DNA of 64,000 nucleotides from Synanceia verrucosa (GCA_029721515.1 CM056561.1:12560001-12624000); one strand, 5' to 3'; numbered from the stretch's first letter, positions 35,880-48,349 are shown. Notes: a model not told the origin generated them from the sequence alone. Program-made: numbers and translations.

Positions 35880-36675
35880 CTAACTGAGGCAGCGAAAAGC
35901 GTCTCAGTTCTTAAACAACCATTTTGAAAGACATGTCCTGTGGTTGTGGAAAAGATGTTAATCAGTTTTAGAAGGGTCAAATTACTGGCATGCTTCAAGC
36001 AAATAAAATATTCAAAACTGGAAGGATAGTGGGGAACCATCATCTTCCAGAAAGAAATGTGGTCGAAAAAAAAATCCTGAATGGTCATGATCAGTGAGTA
36101 CTTAAACGTTTGGTGAAATGAAATTGTAAAAAAAGAACAGTACAACTTAGGGCAATCATCAATGTGAAAGTAGTCACTGTGAAATTAAGAGCATTTCCAC
36201 ACACACAATGCGAAGGAAGGGAACTCAAGACAGCTGTATAGCTGTAAGAAATCCACTTATCAGTAAGGCTAATTGATAAAAAGGCTTAAATTTGCCAGGG
36301 AGCATAAAGATTGGATGTTGAAGCAATGGAAGAAGGTTATGTGGTCTGATGAGTCAGGATTTACCCTGTTCCAGAGTGATGGGTGCATCAGAGTAAGAAG
36401 AGAGGCAGATGAAGTGATGCATCCATCAAGCCTAGTGCCTACTGTACAAGCGTGTGGCAGCAGTGCTATGATATGGGATTGTTGCAGTTGGTCAGGTCTA
36501 GCTTCAGCAATGTTAAGTGCCCAAAGAATGAAGTCAGCTGACTACCTGAATATATTCAATGTCCAGGTTATTCCATCAATAGATTTTTTTCTTCCTTGAT
36601 GGCATATTCCAAGATGACAATGCCAGGATTCATTGGACTCATTAGCGTGTGACTTTTTTTTTGGACGGGCAGTAT
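35880..36675 (+). mobile_element. Tc1-like transposon remnant, third family
   Basis: A degenerate element: NWKDSGEPSSSRKKCGRKK near 36020 (broken frame), then an open stretch at 36273-36599 with FAREHKDW and MWSDESGFTLFQSDGC (first catalytic D), and IFQDDNAR-IHW (second D) just after a frame break near 36600. The sequence then jumps to a terminal block GACTTTTTTTTTGGACGGGC at about 36647, so the third catalytic residue and C-terminus are deleted. DNA at 36676-37186 holds only the lrrc38 3' flank. Confidence 0.8.
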
Positions 36676-37186
36676 ATCTTCAGACCTGTTGGGTATGTAT
36701 TTTTCAAACCTGTAACGTTGTTGAAGACATAATTTGCATTTTCCTTGCTTTGCGATCTTTGGTTCCCTATAGTAGAAATTGTGTATAAGACTACAACACA
36801 CACTTGTGTCGTCATCACCATCTACGATAGATTTAAAAAATCTCAACCTCGATGAAAAGGACTGCATATATTTTTCAAGTCTGGTGTAATTGCTGTGCAA
36901 TGCTCTTCTGTTCCGAACAAAAGCAAACATTACACTGACCAGTACCCCTAGAGTCAGTATGCAGTATCAGAAACTGCTACATTCAATGAATGCAATACCT
37001 ATTCTCAGATATTTAAGCCTGTCTGATGTTTCCCAAACCAGCCTGTGATCCTCATGCTGGCTCCAGTAAGTGCTTTCTTGATGTTACATTTTAATTTAAC
37101 GCCCTCTCCATGCTGTCATGTTTTGTCTAGTTCTGAGCAAGAGTTTTTTATGAACCTCTGACCCACTTCCCCTCTTTCTTCCCCCG

Positions 37187-37434
37187 TTAGTCGTCGCCGT
37201 CTTCCTCATCTCCTTTGGTGCCTTTGCTGAGGCGCTGGAAGCAGTGGACTGTGGAAGCAAGGAAGAAGCTGACCATGATAGCCACCACTAAGACAGAGAT
37301 ACCGGAGAAGATGACAATGAGGTAGTCAGTGAGGGTGAGGGTACCACGGCACTCACGAAAACTGTCTTCAGAAAGTATACTTAGGGGAACACGGCGCCCA
37401 TCCGGAGGTAGGGAGCATTCTATCCCCGCCATAC
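37187..37434 (-). CDS. lrrc38: lrrc38 coding exon 2 with stop codon
   Basis: 248 nt. It completes the LRRCT cap (IECSLPPDGRR, SFRECRGTL) and encodes the transmembrane helix and acidic tail, ending TAA at 37187-37189. The acceptor CTTGCCAG matches the phase of exon 1. Confidence 0.94.
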
Positions 37435-39448
37435 CTGGCAAGAGAGACAACAACAAGTAAGCCGGCTGTCAGGGACTGATACTGGACTTTCCTGTATCAA
37501 CAGCCTCAAAACATATTTACAAGGGTATGTGTCCATTCAAGCCAAATAGAGCAATAGAACTCGGGAAGGCCCTAATGAACCATGGCTTGAGTCTCCTCTA
37601 TTATGACAAGGTATCTCATGCTACAAAGTAATCTTCCATAAAATTACATTTTATGACATCATGACATGTTTGTTCTTTCTCCTAAGCCTGTTTTATAATT
37701 CTATAATATAGCCTTATAACAAATTGCCTCTTCCACGAGTGTTCAGTATTGATTGTACTTCATGCAAGACCAGAAAACTCTGCTGTAGCTGAATGACTGC
37801 TATAACAAATCTAAAGACAACAAATAAATGTAGATGATAGATCAGAAATGTATATGCAGCAAGCTCTTTGAGACCTACATATTATTGAAATTGTTTAATT
37901 TCATAGATGCTCTTAAGGATGTTCTTTCCACATTTAAGAAATTTGAAGATGCCCTTTTACTGGCCTGGTATGACTTTATGTTTGTGGATCTTGTTACTGC
38001 TTATCAGTGTCATGCATGAACATGTTCAGAAAGAAAGAAACAAGGAATTACCAAATCTTCAGTTTTAATAAACTGGGAAGTGTTTACATGAAAGTCTGCA
38101 TTCAATTACAGAAAATTATTTGCACTTCCTAATTGTATTGAAACAATCATTCAGAGTAAAAAAATGGTATCAGACTGGTCAGGTTTAAATGAAAAATACA
38201 ACTAGATGTCAGCAGTGTACAATGATAAGAGGCATTGCTCAATCTGTCCTCATGGCAGCATGAACACAGAGAATAAAATGGGTTGCAAAACCGATCCCTG
38301 GAGAATACCACATGGCAAAACAGCTGTGTTCAACACAAATTCACAACTCAATGCAATGCCCGAAATACCCACAGAACCCAAAGTGAGCAATCTCTATCAT
38401 CTGCAGCCTTTAAAATATCATTTGAGACCTTAAGGAGAGCTGTTTCAATGCAGTTGTTCGAAACCAGGCAGAAATTTATATTTGAAATGGGTTAAATTTT
38501 ACTATGCTGCCCTGTGTATGGTTGTGTGGAACAATAAAATGAGGTGTTGGTACAAAAATGACAACATAAATTAGGAAAAAAATGCAGTATTTTGCAGAAA
38601 TTTGCCTCTAAGCAATAATTCCTCTTAGAGCCAGATTTTTGGTTTGAGACCAAATTGGCACTAAAAAAAGTACATTCTGGACTTACATTAATTAATTAAT
38701 TGTTAATATTGTTGCCCGGTGACTGATATGTATAAATGATGTATAAATAGCCAACACTCTGCAAACATGTTGGTAATATTCATTTTAACCCTTAAGGTGT
38801 TTGTTTCACTAGCCTCAAATAGCCAAAAACTCAATTAATGTGGGTTTAAGGACTTATGTCATTTTGATATACTGCTGTAACAGTGCAAATTTTGGTAAAT
38901 TTAGCACAAAACAGCTGACACAGTAAGCATCAGTCTGTCAGGACCACTGGGGAAATTGTGCGCTTTGCCTGGTTGGAAATCCAGCCATGGTGGTATCATT
39001 GTAGTCCTGCTGTTGTCCTGAAGCATAATTACGTTTTTGAAGGTGATGCATATTATGGCTGCCATTGCCTACAGCATATCTATAGAAGCTAAAAGTGTGT
39101 ATTTCATTGCCGAGCTGTAACCCAGTAATGCACTTGCCAGAATTTATTAACATAGTCAAAACCACAGGAGCTATTATTATCTAACCTTTTTAAGCTAAAA
39201 TGCTAAACATCAAAACTAGTAAATCGCTCCACAAACCTAATTTTTATTTTAGCTATTTATTTGTTATAGTACCTGCAGGCCATGGTTCATGAACATGTTT
39301 GTTTTTCATCCAAGAAACACAAACTAGGTAGTGTGTTTTTGGTACAAATGCACTGTAACACCTCAAAAATATTTTGTCCACTGCACTTCCACTTTATTCT
39401 GATTCATCTGTGGCACTGCTGTACCCAACAGTCACTCAACATCATTGT

Positions 39449-39500
<52 letters not shown>

Positions 39501-39612
39501 TGAGTCACTGTAAGACCAGAAGGGGTTTTCCACATGAAAAGGGACTCAGCGACCTCATCACTTGGTGATATTCTAGTCACGTGGTGCTACAACAGGCAGC
39601 CAGACAGGCATA

Positions 39613-39647
<35 letters not shown>

Positions 39648-41541
39648 GAAGGGACACATATAGGGCAATATAAAAATAATAAAAAATACAAACATGGAGA
39701 CATCAGTAAACGAGTCACTGCACAACCACTGACAGAGTATATTTATACAATGGTATGTGGATTTAGGCACACACACAGGAATGAGAACACACACAAACAC
39801 ACACTCCATGGATACAAAATCATTGTAATACGACAGTACATTATTTGTAAAACCATTTCATTCACATTAGTGTGTCTGAGTGCATGTGTATGCTATCGTC
39901 TTGTATCGTTGCGTCTTTGTTGTGAGTACATGGGTAGCTGGTATCAGTAGTGTTGAATAAAGCATGTTGCTTGTTCACTGTTCACCTGACTAATGCAAAC
40001 AACAGGGGATTGTATTCACAGGATGTAGGTTGCTTAGTCAGGCAATGCAATTTAAAGCTCTATTTACTGAACTGTTGCATTTTAGTGTATAATTTTCAGG
40101 TGTTTTTTGAACATTTTTAAGTTATAGATATACATACATTTCAAGCAAATATTGTACTTTATATTTCATGACATTCCATTTCAGCTACAATCGCTTTGCA
40201 GATTACAGTAATATTTTGCAGGACAAAAGATTGCATGCTTAAGACTTTCTGTTATACAACGCACAGCAAGATATTTAAGACTCTTAACCAAAATCTGACT
40301 CAGCTATGCTACTGAGCTGGTTTTGGTTTGTATTACACTTACTTAAACTGGTCCCAGCATCAACTGGCAAAAGGTTGACATTATTATTCAGGTGTAAGCA
40401 GAACGTGCCATCACTGAGCAGAGACAGAGGTAATCATCTATGGCCAGCTTCTATTATGTGATTGATGTTCATATTCAAGGTCAAAGTAATTTCAATTATC
40501 CAATATACAATTTCTACACAATACAATCTGGCAATTTGGTAGACTGAGGTTTTTTTTCTATAATATAATAGTTAACCATGGTTGGAGAGACTGAGCAATA
40601 TTGTTATTGCTGGAAAAAATAGCCTGAAATGATCTGTGATGTACATTATAATCATAGTCATATAGTCATCGAGTTAACTAGTGATGACCCAGATTTATGT
40701 CAACCCAGGAAAAATAATCTTTAGACATATATAAAGATTCATATACAAAATATAGTAATCTACATTTTATGTTTTCAGTGTATTTCACTGGGTGAATTAC
40801 ACCATAAAATACACATGCATGAGAGTTTGTATCTTGGAGTAATGATTGGATTTCTTCTGCACTCGCATGGAAGAAAGCCTGCAAGTCTGTACTTTAAGCA
40901 GCTTATGTCTTACCCTTTGGGAGCTTGTGGCGGTTCTCTGTCAGCCATACAAACAGTTTAGCAAAGTGGCAGTTACAGAGCCAAGGGTTGCCCTCCAGAC
41001 GCAACATCCGGAGAGAGGGCAGGGATTCTAGGACCATGACATCGAGTGCTGAGAGACCATTCCTCTCTAACTCCAGCTCCCTCAAGGAAGTCAACCCAGT
41101 GAAAGCATCTCTGCCTACCATGTTAAGGTAAGGGTTGTTCCCCAGTCGTAGTTTAATCAGACTTCTGCTCTCCCCAAATGTTCCCGAGGAGATTTCAGTC
41201 AGGTTGTTGCTCCCCAGATCCAAGAAGACTAATCTAGAGGAGGTGCTCAAGGTCCCAGGGTCCAGATGAGAGAGAGAGTTATTCCTCAAATCCAGGTAGA
41301 TCAGGTCACTGTAGAGGACCAAGAAGTCGGAAGGGATCCAGGGAATCCAATTGTTGGAGAGCAGGAGACGACGGACATCCAGAGGGATGGAGTCTGGGAC
41401 TCTGGTTAGTCCTTTACCGGTGCAGTCCACAGTGTGATGATCTGGACACAAACAGCTGGATGGACAGTTGTGGCCTCGTGTGAGCAAGGTGGAGGAGATC
41501 AAGGCAAGGAAAGGCTGCAGCCAGTTAATGCATGGTATCAT
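37187..41541 (-). CDS. lrrc38: lrrc38, complete two-exon coding sequence
   Basis: LRRC38 is a single-pass membrane protein that acts as an auxiliary gamma subunit of BK (calcium-activated, voltage-gated) potassium channels at the plasma membrane. The two exons give 291 residues, against about 294 in human. Visible parts: signal peptide about 1-24; LRRNT cap with C26, C30, C32 and C40; about five leucine-rich repeats (for example LIYLDLRNNSLSHLDPGTL); LRRCT cap with C189, C191, C216 and C238; transmembrane helix about 247-271 (YLIVIFSGISVLVVAIMVSF); short basic then acidic tail GDEEDGDD. The related LRRC26, LRRC52 and LRRC55 are alternatives, but PLDVR, YLDLRNNSL and the C-terminus fit LRRC38 best. 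The intron 37435-40913 holds facing TG and CA tracts and no gene. Confidence 0.93.
39452..39497. repeat. TG microsatellite in lrrc38 intron 1
   Basis: About 23 uninterrupted TG units. A CA tract starts 117 bp further on, so the two tracts are complementary to each other. Confidence 0.95.
39614..39644. repeat. CA microsatellite in lrrc38 intron 1
   Basis: About 15 AC units, facing the TG tract at 39452. Confidence 0.95.
40914..41541 (-). CDS. lrrc38: lrrc38 coding exon 1 with start codon
   Basis: 628 nt from ATG at 41541: signal peptide, LRRNT cap and all leucine-rich repeats up to NPWLCNCHFAKLFVWL. The start was chosen because the hydrophobic leader WLQPFLALISSTLL follows it and the length matches the family. 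Donor AAGG|GTAAGA at 40913. The purine-rich strand at 41550-41950 upstream may be 5' UTR or promoter, but no motif decides it. Confidence 0.94.
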
Positions 41542-41949
41542 TGTCGAGGGGGCAGCAGCATTAATTAGGAGATGGGGTGAGGGGGGAGGTCAGGGAGACA
41601 GAGTAGGAAGGTTAAGATTGCAGGAGGGGAAGGGGAAGGAAAGACCAGATGATGTAGGTTCACCGTAGCGCTAGCATCCTTCTGTGGTCTTTGCATTGCA
41701 AAGCGAGAACAAACCAAAATGCCATCGAGTAGCGAAGGAGCTTTGTATTCCAGTAGATCATGTAACAAGCAGTCTGGATCAAATAGCAGCCTGCTGGCTT
41801 TGAGGGAAGAGAAGGGAGGAGCAAAATAGTGAGTGTGCAAGAGAGCAGGGATGATAGCGAGAGGGAGGGGCGCTGTGTGTGTGAAAGGGGAAAGGATTAA
41901 CACTGAGGTAAATAGAGACTAACAAACCAGAGGCGAGGGGGTTGGTGTT

Positions 41950-43074
41950 TGTGGGGAGAGCTATAAGACATGTCATATACACAAATATGGGAGTATGGCC
42001 ATTATCAGCACTGTCTCAAACTTCAGTCCCATTTTTAATTTTTCTCACCTTTGTTTCACTTGTTGAATGGGGTTAGAAAAAAGGTAGTTTCTCACCATGT
42101 CACATGACAAAAACACCTGCCAGGAGCAGGATGTGCAGGCACATCACAGAATTTCACTGTGGAAGCTATCATTCTGCAGCATCTTGGAGGCTGATTCACA
42201 TGTATCATTCATAAGCATATCATAAATCATAAACAGCTGCGCCATCTGATGCAATCCAGAACCATAATACTACAAGAAAAACAACCTTTATTAACCTTAG
42301 TGAGGAATGATGTCAATATCCATTTCTGTTCAAGCACTGTAGGTGTCAGAGCATGGCCAACTCTGGAGTTTCATGTAAATATTTCATTGAATCTATTTCA
42401 CAATAATTTGGTTTGAATGCACGTGAATGTTATCAGTATGGAGTCTATGGATCACAAATTCTAGATCCTTCAAACTTTTGTTTGCTTTTGTGACATCAGG
42501 CAAGAAAAAAATATTACATAAACATTCCTACATGTTTCCTAAATCATAGTCTCTGCTCTGAGAGACAGACAACAACAAAAATAAATGCATAAAGTGCTCT
42601 CACTCTAATCCCTGTCATGTAAGAAAAGTAGGTCACACCAAGGAAAGGGAGACATGGGCTGTTGCATCTTTTGTCAACAACATTAAGGCTCTTTGGGAGC
42701 CACCTATTGGCATTTATTCAGAAAGCCAGTAACTAATAAAGTAATACTTTTGAAATGAAAGATACCATTGCCCCCGTGGCCAAGAATAAGAACTGTATTA
42801 CAGTTGTCACAAACAAACAGGTACGTAGGGATTTTTGATTACTGTTAAACTCTGGTTCCTGGGTGAATCCAAACACACAACTCTGAGACAGGGATGCAGA
42901 GCAATGAGAAGAGTATTTATTTATGATCACAGCAGGAATGTTGTACAGTGTTTCCAGCAAATGGGAGATGGAGGAAAGCACATTTATTTATTTTAAATGT
43001 AATGCGTTAGAGTATTAGTTTCTGTCAAAAGTCATGGTGTTGGTAACGGCGTTACTGCCCAACACTGCCAATTT
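41950..43074. other. Intergenic, nothing recognised
   Basis: AT-rich DNA upstream of lrrc38 without an exon or transposon end that I can support. Confidence 0.5.
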
Positions 43075-43918
43075 GCTGCTTTAGAATTCCCTTCATGAAG
43101 GTTCAGGGGCAGATGAGAGTCTCACAGATCAGGTTTTGGTCCAGGAGCTAGGACTTAAAGTGGAACCTCTGTCACTAGAGGCCGCCGCCCTGAATGGCAC
43201 CAATCTATTTTATGTAACACATGAGACTGAACCTGTCACGATTTGTATGATGACCACAGGGAGGAATTGTGTTTTCACATATTTGATTCTGCTCATCATA
43301 CCCTGGTGTTGGGCTACCCATGGCGTTGTTGTCACAACCCCTTCATAGACTGGAACACTGTTTCTTTATGGGGGTAGGGGAGTCATGTAAAGTGAACTGT
43401 GTGGGCAGAGACGAGACCATGATGGTGGATGGAGCCTTGGGGAAGACTGACTGTATCTTCTCCCTCGGCTTCTGCTCCACCTATGGAGGAGGTGGATTTG
43501 TCATCTATGCCCTTGTGCTACCATGACTTAGGTCGGAATTTTAACAAGATGAAAGCCACTTTTCTCCATTCCCACCACCCTTATGATTGTGCCATCGACG
43601 CCGTGCTGCCTAAGGGCTGCCTGTATGCCATCTCTTGCCCTGAAAAGAAGGTTATGGAGCAATACATCCAGACTTTGCTTAAGGTGGGTATCATCCATCC
43701 ATCTTCCACAGTTGTAGCAGGATTTTTTTTCGCGAGTAAGGAAGATGGGACGCTGAGACCATGTATTGACTATGCTCCTCTTAACGCTATTGCCATCAAA
43801 AACAGGTACCCCCTGCCCCTCATGTCATCGGCGTTTGAACAGCTGTTCTGGCATTTCAGCATAACGTTCACAAAGTTGAAATGCATACCACCTGGTAAGA
43901 ATCAGGGAGGGTGACTGT
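43075..43918 (+). mobile_element. Ty3/Gypsy-type pol remnant
   Basis: Broken frames in pol order. First comes a protease-like stretch, LVQELGLKVEPLSLEAAALN then THETEPVTI and LVLGYPW. Then, in the frame at 43429-43914, comes the start of reverse transcriptase: HHPYDCAIDAVLPKGCLYAI, KVGIIHPSSTVVAGFFF, KEDGTLRPCIDYAPLNAI and NRYPLPLMSSAFEQL. The catalytic YxDD block, RNase H, integrase and LTRs are absent. At least three stops or shifts are present, so it is long dead. Confidence 0.85.
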
Positions 43919-44679
43919 CATGATATGAGAAAAGATGCAGGTGGTATAGATGGGGTTCCTGTTTACAAACATTCAGAAATGCGCACGCAGCCAGGTGGCA
44001 AGAGATGCTAAATGGCAAAGTGGTTAACATTACAAGTCCTATTTGAGCTCTGTGCAGTGTATGATTAGAACCAGTTTTCTAGTTGGCTCGCTGTTGGAGG
44101 CTTTTGCTTAGTATGTGTACTTTTGCTGACACCCTTTAGAATAACATATCACGTTGTGTTTAGATGTTAATTGTTTAATATGCTCTCTTAATAACATTAC
44201 ATTATGCAGCCGCAAGTAGGCTAACCAAAGTTACATTTCAGGTAAGTTTGCATCAGTACCTCGTTTTACCATTACTGTTGTTTACACACCCGGAATGCTT
44301 TGTCATGTCTGAATGTTATGATATCAAAATCATCCCTTGATATCAAATTAATAAAATTATGTCTCTGAGTATTTTGTCTGCTTTTCATTTGCATCATTAT
44401 AGAGGCTTGACCTAATTATGAGCCTATGCTAGCGAGGGGTCAGTCAGTTCATCAACAGGATTATCAAAAGTGTGTACAGAAAACTTTAAAACAAATGAGC
44501 TATCTGAACAGTAAACCCTTTATAACACAGGTCACTAACTGGCTGGATCCGGACCAGATGCCGTCCTGAATGGACCCAGACCTCTTTCAAGAAAAGGGGA
44601 AAATAGCTAAGACGCTTATATTTTCACTGCCGCAGTGTTTACGGCATCGGTTGAACAGATCAGGAAACGCACAGACGAA
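43919..44679. other. Intergenic, nothing recognised except possible hAT element 5' flank
   Basis: Mostly AT-rich. From about 44530 the sequence (ACTGGCTGGATCCGGACCAG) resembles the leader of hAT elements with BED fingers and may belong with the transposase fragment that resumes at 45329. This is a guess from context. Confidence 0.35.
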
Positions 44680-45328
44680 GGCTACGTTCAGACTGCAGCC
44701 TGAAGTGACCCAAATCCGATTTTTTAGCCCCTATGCGACCTGTATCTGATCTTTTAATTACAGTCTAAATGACACAGATCCGATTTTTTCAAATGCGACC
44801 CAGGCCACTTGGATATGTGGTCCTAAAACCGATACATATCCGATCTTTTGACATGCGACTTCAGTCTGAACGGCCAGGTCGCATTCATCCAACCTAAACG
44901 TCATCACCAAGCTACAAACATCACTATTCTGCAGCGGAAATAGGTGACAGCGGGAAGAAAAACAACAACCATGGTGGACGATAACGTGGAGAGTAGTCAG
45001 TGGAGGGAAAATAAGGTTTATGATTTAATTCATATTTGAGGGGATAGCTCTATTCAGGCCAAACTGGAGGGGTCTTATGGGAACCGGGCTGTTTACACTC
45101 CACCGCTAGCGTCCATGTTTACTTCTGTAAACACTCAGCATGCACGCTGCATGCGACGTCGTTGCGTCCTCCAGTGTGCATGCGGGACACTTGTGAGGCG
45201 TTTAAGTTCACACTGGACAAGTCGCACATACAAGTCGCATTTAATTGGAAATGTGACGACCTTCCAAAAAAATCGGATTTCACAAAAAATCAGAATTGGG
45301 CATTAAGCCCTGCAGTCTGAATGTAGCC
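44680..45328. mobile_element. hAT-like MITE
   Basis: 649 bp with termini GGCTACGTTCAGACTGCAG at 44680 and its mirror ending at 45328, one mismatch over 19 bp. The interior repeats ATCCGAT and GCGACCT blocks in both orientations (CAAATCCGATTTTTT near 44710, AATCGGATTT near 45270), making extended inverted arms. It has no transposase frame. An 8-bp target duplication could not be identified. Confidence 0.82.
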
Positions 45329-45540
45329 TAATTTCATTCGCGTTAAGCCTCACACGAGACACTACTCAGCCAATGAAGTCTCTGCATTCCCAACGCTACA
45401 CTGCCATTCAGCAGACAGAGAAAAGTTATGAGGAGGACAGATGGACAGAGGCAGGAAAAGAACGAAAAACAAAGAAAGACGAAGAGAGAGAAGACGAAGA
45501 GACAAGTGAGGCTGAGACAGGGAGAGAAAAACATCTACAA

Positions 45541-46711
45541 ATGGCGTTGTCTAATGTCCTATTCGCACGAGATTAGTATTACCTGGGGCCGTCTGGTAAT
45601 CTGGTAATTGCAAATTACCGCCCCACCTCTGTGTTACTTGCAGCGAATTCGCATGGGATAAGCAAAGTCTGTAAATAACTCTGTTTTACTGACATTACAA
45701 CTGGTGTTGTGATGTTTTTAGAGGACCAGTCACAGCCCTTGCCGTCTCCATTTTCCCTTGACGGAGTGACGGACAGTTAAAAAATATTTCATGTGCAGCT
45801 GAATCACCCCTGCCGTGAAATGCACCACCTCGTAATTCGCCTTAATATCGCAGAATAACACAGAGGAAAATACTATTTATGATTTAATTATTTGTGAGGG
45901 AGATAGAAGAGAAGAACATTGGTTGCTTTCACTCTTTAAAGCTCCTCTAAAGAGTGCAAATAACAGATGTTCTTCTCAACACAAAATGAGATAATGGCGA
46001 ACGCAATCCAACACCTTTCTGTATGTTCTGTGGAAATATGCCCTAGCCATAATTATTAAATGTATTAAATGGACTTTTTGAACAAGTTGAATGTATTTTA
46101 CTGGCTGGAGGGCGAGGGGGTGCTTACTGTGGCACAACACCTGTACTTCGACGGACACCTGGAGTTGGATAACGTATTACGCAGTTGGAGAAGTATATTC
46201 TGCACTTATGATGAAGTTTTGATAAGCTGTCAAAACTGCTTATCAAAATTTCTACTGCAGCCTCCATTATTTAAGCCATAAAGAGATAGAAAAGGTACAC
46301 AATTATAATTACAAACACCGAAATGCAGATTCGCAGGGGACTAGTATTATCACCGGACTTCTGTGTTTGGCGAAATATAGTAGGTAATTTGCGGCAGAAT
46401 TTTTACTTCTTAAATTACAGACATGGCACATTCGCACAGGATTAAGATCTCAAGCGTCCTCTGCAATTATTACAAATCACCAAATGTCCGCAGTTAATAC
46501 TAATCCTGTGCGGATAGGGCTTAAGAGAAGAAAGGTAGATAGTGAAAACAGAGCTTTTAACCTGGAGAGGACAGATGTGATTATGTTAATTCTTCCCCCG
46601 GGGAGCGCCTGTGTCTGATATGCTCTGAGACCATGGTGCTCATCAAAAGTGGCAATATGAAACGCCACTATGAGACAAAACCCAAGATCATGACAAAACA
46701 TACCTACTGAG
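45541..46711 (+). pseudogene. hAT-type transposase N-terminus, split by a MITE
   Basis: ATG GCG TTG TCT AA at 45541-45554 continues in frame at 46525 (MALSKRRKVDSENRAFNLER) once the MITE at 45555-46524 is left out. Further on, after a stop and a 1-nt shift, LCLICSETMVLIKSGNMKRH at about 46607-46666 is a BED-type zinc finger. Its second histidine position reads ETKP where family members usually have ETKH. It resembles hAT transposases of the ZBED type. Only about 60 codons remain. Confidence 0.75.
45555..46521. mobile_element. Harbinger-like MITE M1 with TAA target duplication
   Basis: 967 bp bounded by TAA at 45552-45554 and 46522-46524. Imperfect inverted termini: GTCCTATTCGCACGAGATTA on the left and, mirrored, GCCCTATCCGCACAGGATTA on the right, continuing GTATTA. 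The 3-bp TAA duplication suggests the PIF/Harbinger superfamily. The core holds two blocks, D (about 45720-45790) and E (about 45811-46097), which also occur in element M2 at 59436 but in the reverse order. Confidence 0.82.
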
Positions 46712-46995
46712 GTCACAAAAATAAGCAGTCTTAGAGCTCAGTAATTTAATTTTTCTTAAATTATGAACTTTATTTCAATTTGTTGTTATTATTTTTAGTT
46801 ATTATTATTTATTTATTCAGTTCATCAAAATATTATTTAGTTATTTTCTCTTTTTTCAAACTGCAGCTCTATAGAAGACTATATTGCTATGTATTGTCTT
46901 GGTTTAATGTTACTTGACAATAAATATTGTGAAATCATACTGAATTTATTTGAATTGACGGTCAATTATTGATTACATGCAGAGTCTATATCAAC

Positions 46996-47343
46996 ATCCA
47001 TCCATCCATCCATTTTCTACCGCTTATCCTCATAGGGTCGCAGAGGGCTGGAGCCTATCCCAGCTGTCTTAAGTCGCCACCTCATCGCAGGGCGCATAGA
47101 GACAGATGACCACTCACACTCACATTCACATTCACACCTACGGTCAGTTTAAATTAGCCAATTAACATAATCCCCATGCATGTTTTTGGATGGTAGGAGG
47201 AAGCCAGAGTACCCGGAGAGAACCCACGCAGACACGGGGAGAACATGCAAACTCCACACAGAAAGGCCTCAGGACGGGAATCAAACCCAGTACCTTCTTG
47301 CTGTGAGGTGACAGTGCTAACCACTGCACCACCGTGCCGCCCC
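46996..47343 (-). mobile_element. tRNA-derived SINE, second copy
   Basis: The same family and orientation as the copy at 10579: TCCATCC-type tail at the left, GATAAGCGGTAGA body (as its complement), B box GGGTTTGATTCC near 47278-47289 and the GGGGCGGCACGG head at 47343. The flanks show no clear target duplication, so it may be old. DNA at 46712-46995 is AT-rich without a gene. Confidence 0.88.
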
Positions 47344-48349
47344 AGTGTGCTTTTTGTGACACCAAATTGCCTTGTCTGGTGAATCAGATGATATTTTTTC
47401 AGAATCTTGCCTGACAGAGTCAAGTTCTTTTTCTTGTGGGCAGACTTGTTTTGTTTCAGTTCACGAATATGTGCATTGTGGGACAGAAGAATTTTCTTGA
47501 TAGAGGGGTTTTTGAGTTGACTTCTCTGCAGCAACTGCTCTGTTTTATTTTCTTGGTGATTCTTGTGTTTTCTTATTTCTAACTTTTTCTCATATCCAGC
47601 TTTTTTCATTTTGTTCCTATCCTTTGTTATGTTGAAGTTTATTTCTCATTGCTTTCATTTCTCTGGAATATCTTGCTCTTGTTTTCTTTCTCTCCCATTT
47701 TCCTGCAATGTCCTGTCTACTATGAGCTGGCTTGTGTATGGTCTGAGCCACTGGACTGTCTGAAGGAGTTTCTAGGTGATCTGAGCCCTTTCTCCAACAT
47801 TCTCTGGATATTTGTTGTCTTAGCTTCCATGCCTTTCTCTGACTTCTCTTTTCCCTGTCATTCAAGTCTTTGATATTTTTCCGCTTCCCTTTCTCCACCC
47901 TCCTTTTCCATCTTTGCCTCTCCTGAGGTATTCCTCCTTTAACGCAACTAAACTAAAATACATTAAGGTAAAGTTGAGTGTGATGACTATGAAATTGGAG
48001 GGAATTACAGTGAATGTTAGATTTGCTTGAATGTATGCGCTCTTGCTCCCTAACATTTGACAAAGAGCAAGGCCCTGGGTCCCTTTAAATACCAAAACTG
48101 TTTACTCAAATAGAATATTGTGTTTCTGATTAAACCCAAAATCTGTAATCCACCACAGTATCAATTTATCCAAACTTATCCAAATTAAGATTTAAGCACT
48201 CAATGGTCAGGTAATTCAAGTAGAAAGCATTTATATAGAACTGAAATTAAATAAAATTAACATCAATACATTAAGCACTTTTTAAACCTTTCAACATATG
48301 TGGGCCCACCTTAAATATAAAATAAACGTAAGCCGGCAATATTAATGTA
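47344..48349. other. Intergenic, nothing recognised
   Basis: AT-rich, with T-rich tracts on the plus strand. Long open frames at 47154-47609 and 47617-47898 overlap the SINE or low-complexity DNA and show no protein family. Confidence 0.5.

Noticed and set aside
39534..39950. A 138-codon frame with histidine-threonine repeats.
   Set aside because: It is produced by the CA microsatellite, not by a gene.
41565..41982. Two overlapping proline/leucine-rich frames upstream of lrrc38.
   Set aside because: They come from a purine-rich plus strand (pyrimidine-rich minus strand) and lack any motif; probably lrrc38 5' flank.
46600..46711. A BED-type zinc finger that could belong to a host ZBED gene.
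   Set aside because: Stops and a frameshift are present, the ligand after HYETK is proline, and a MITE splits the start region; it fits a dead hAT transposase.
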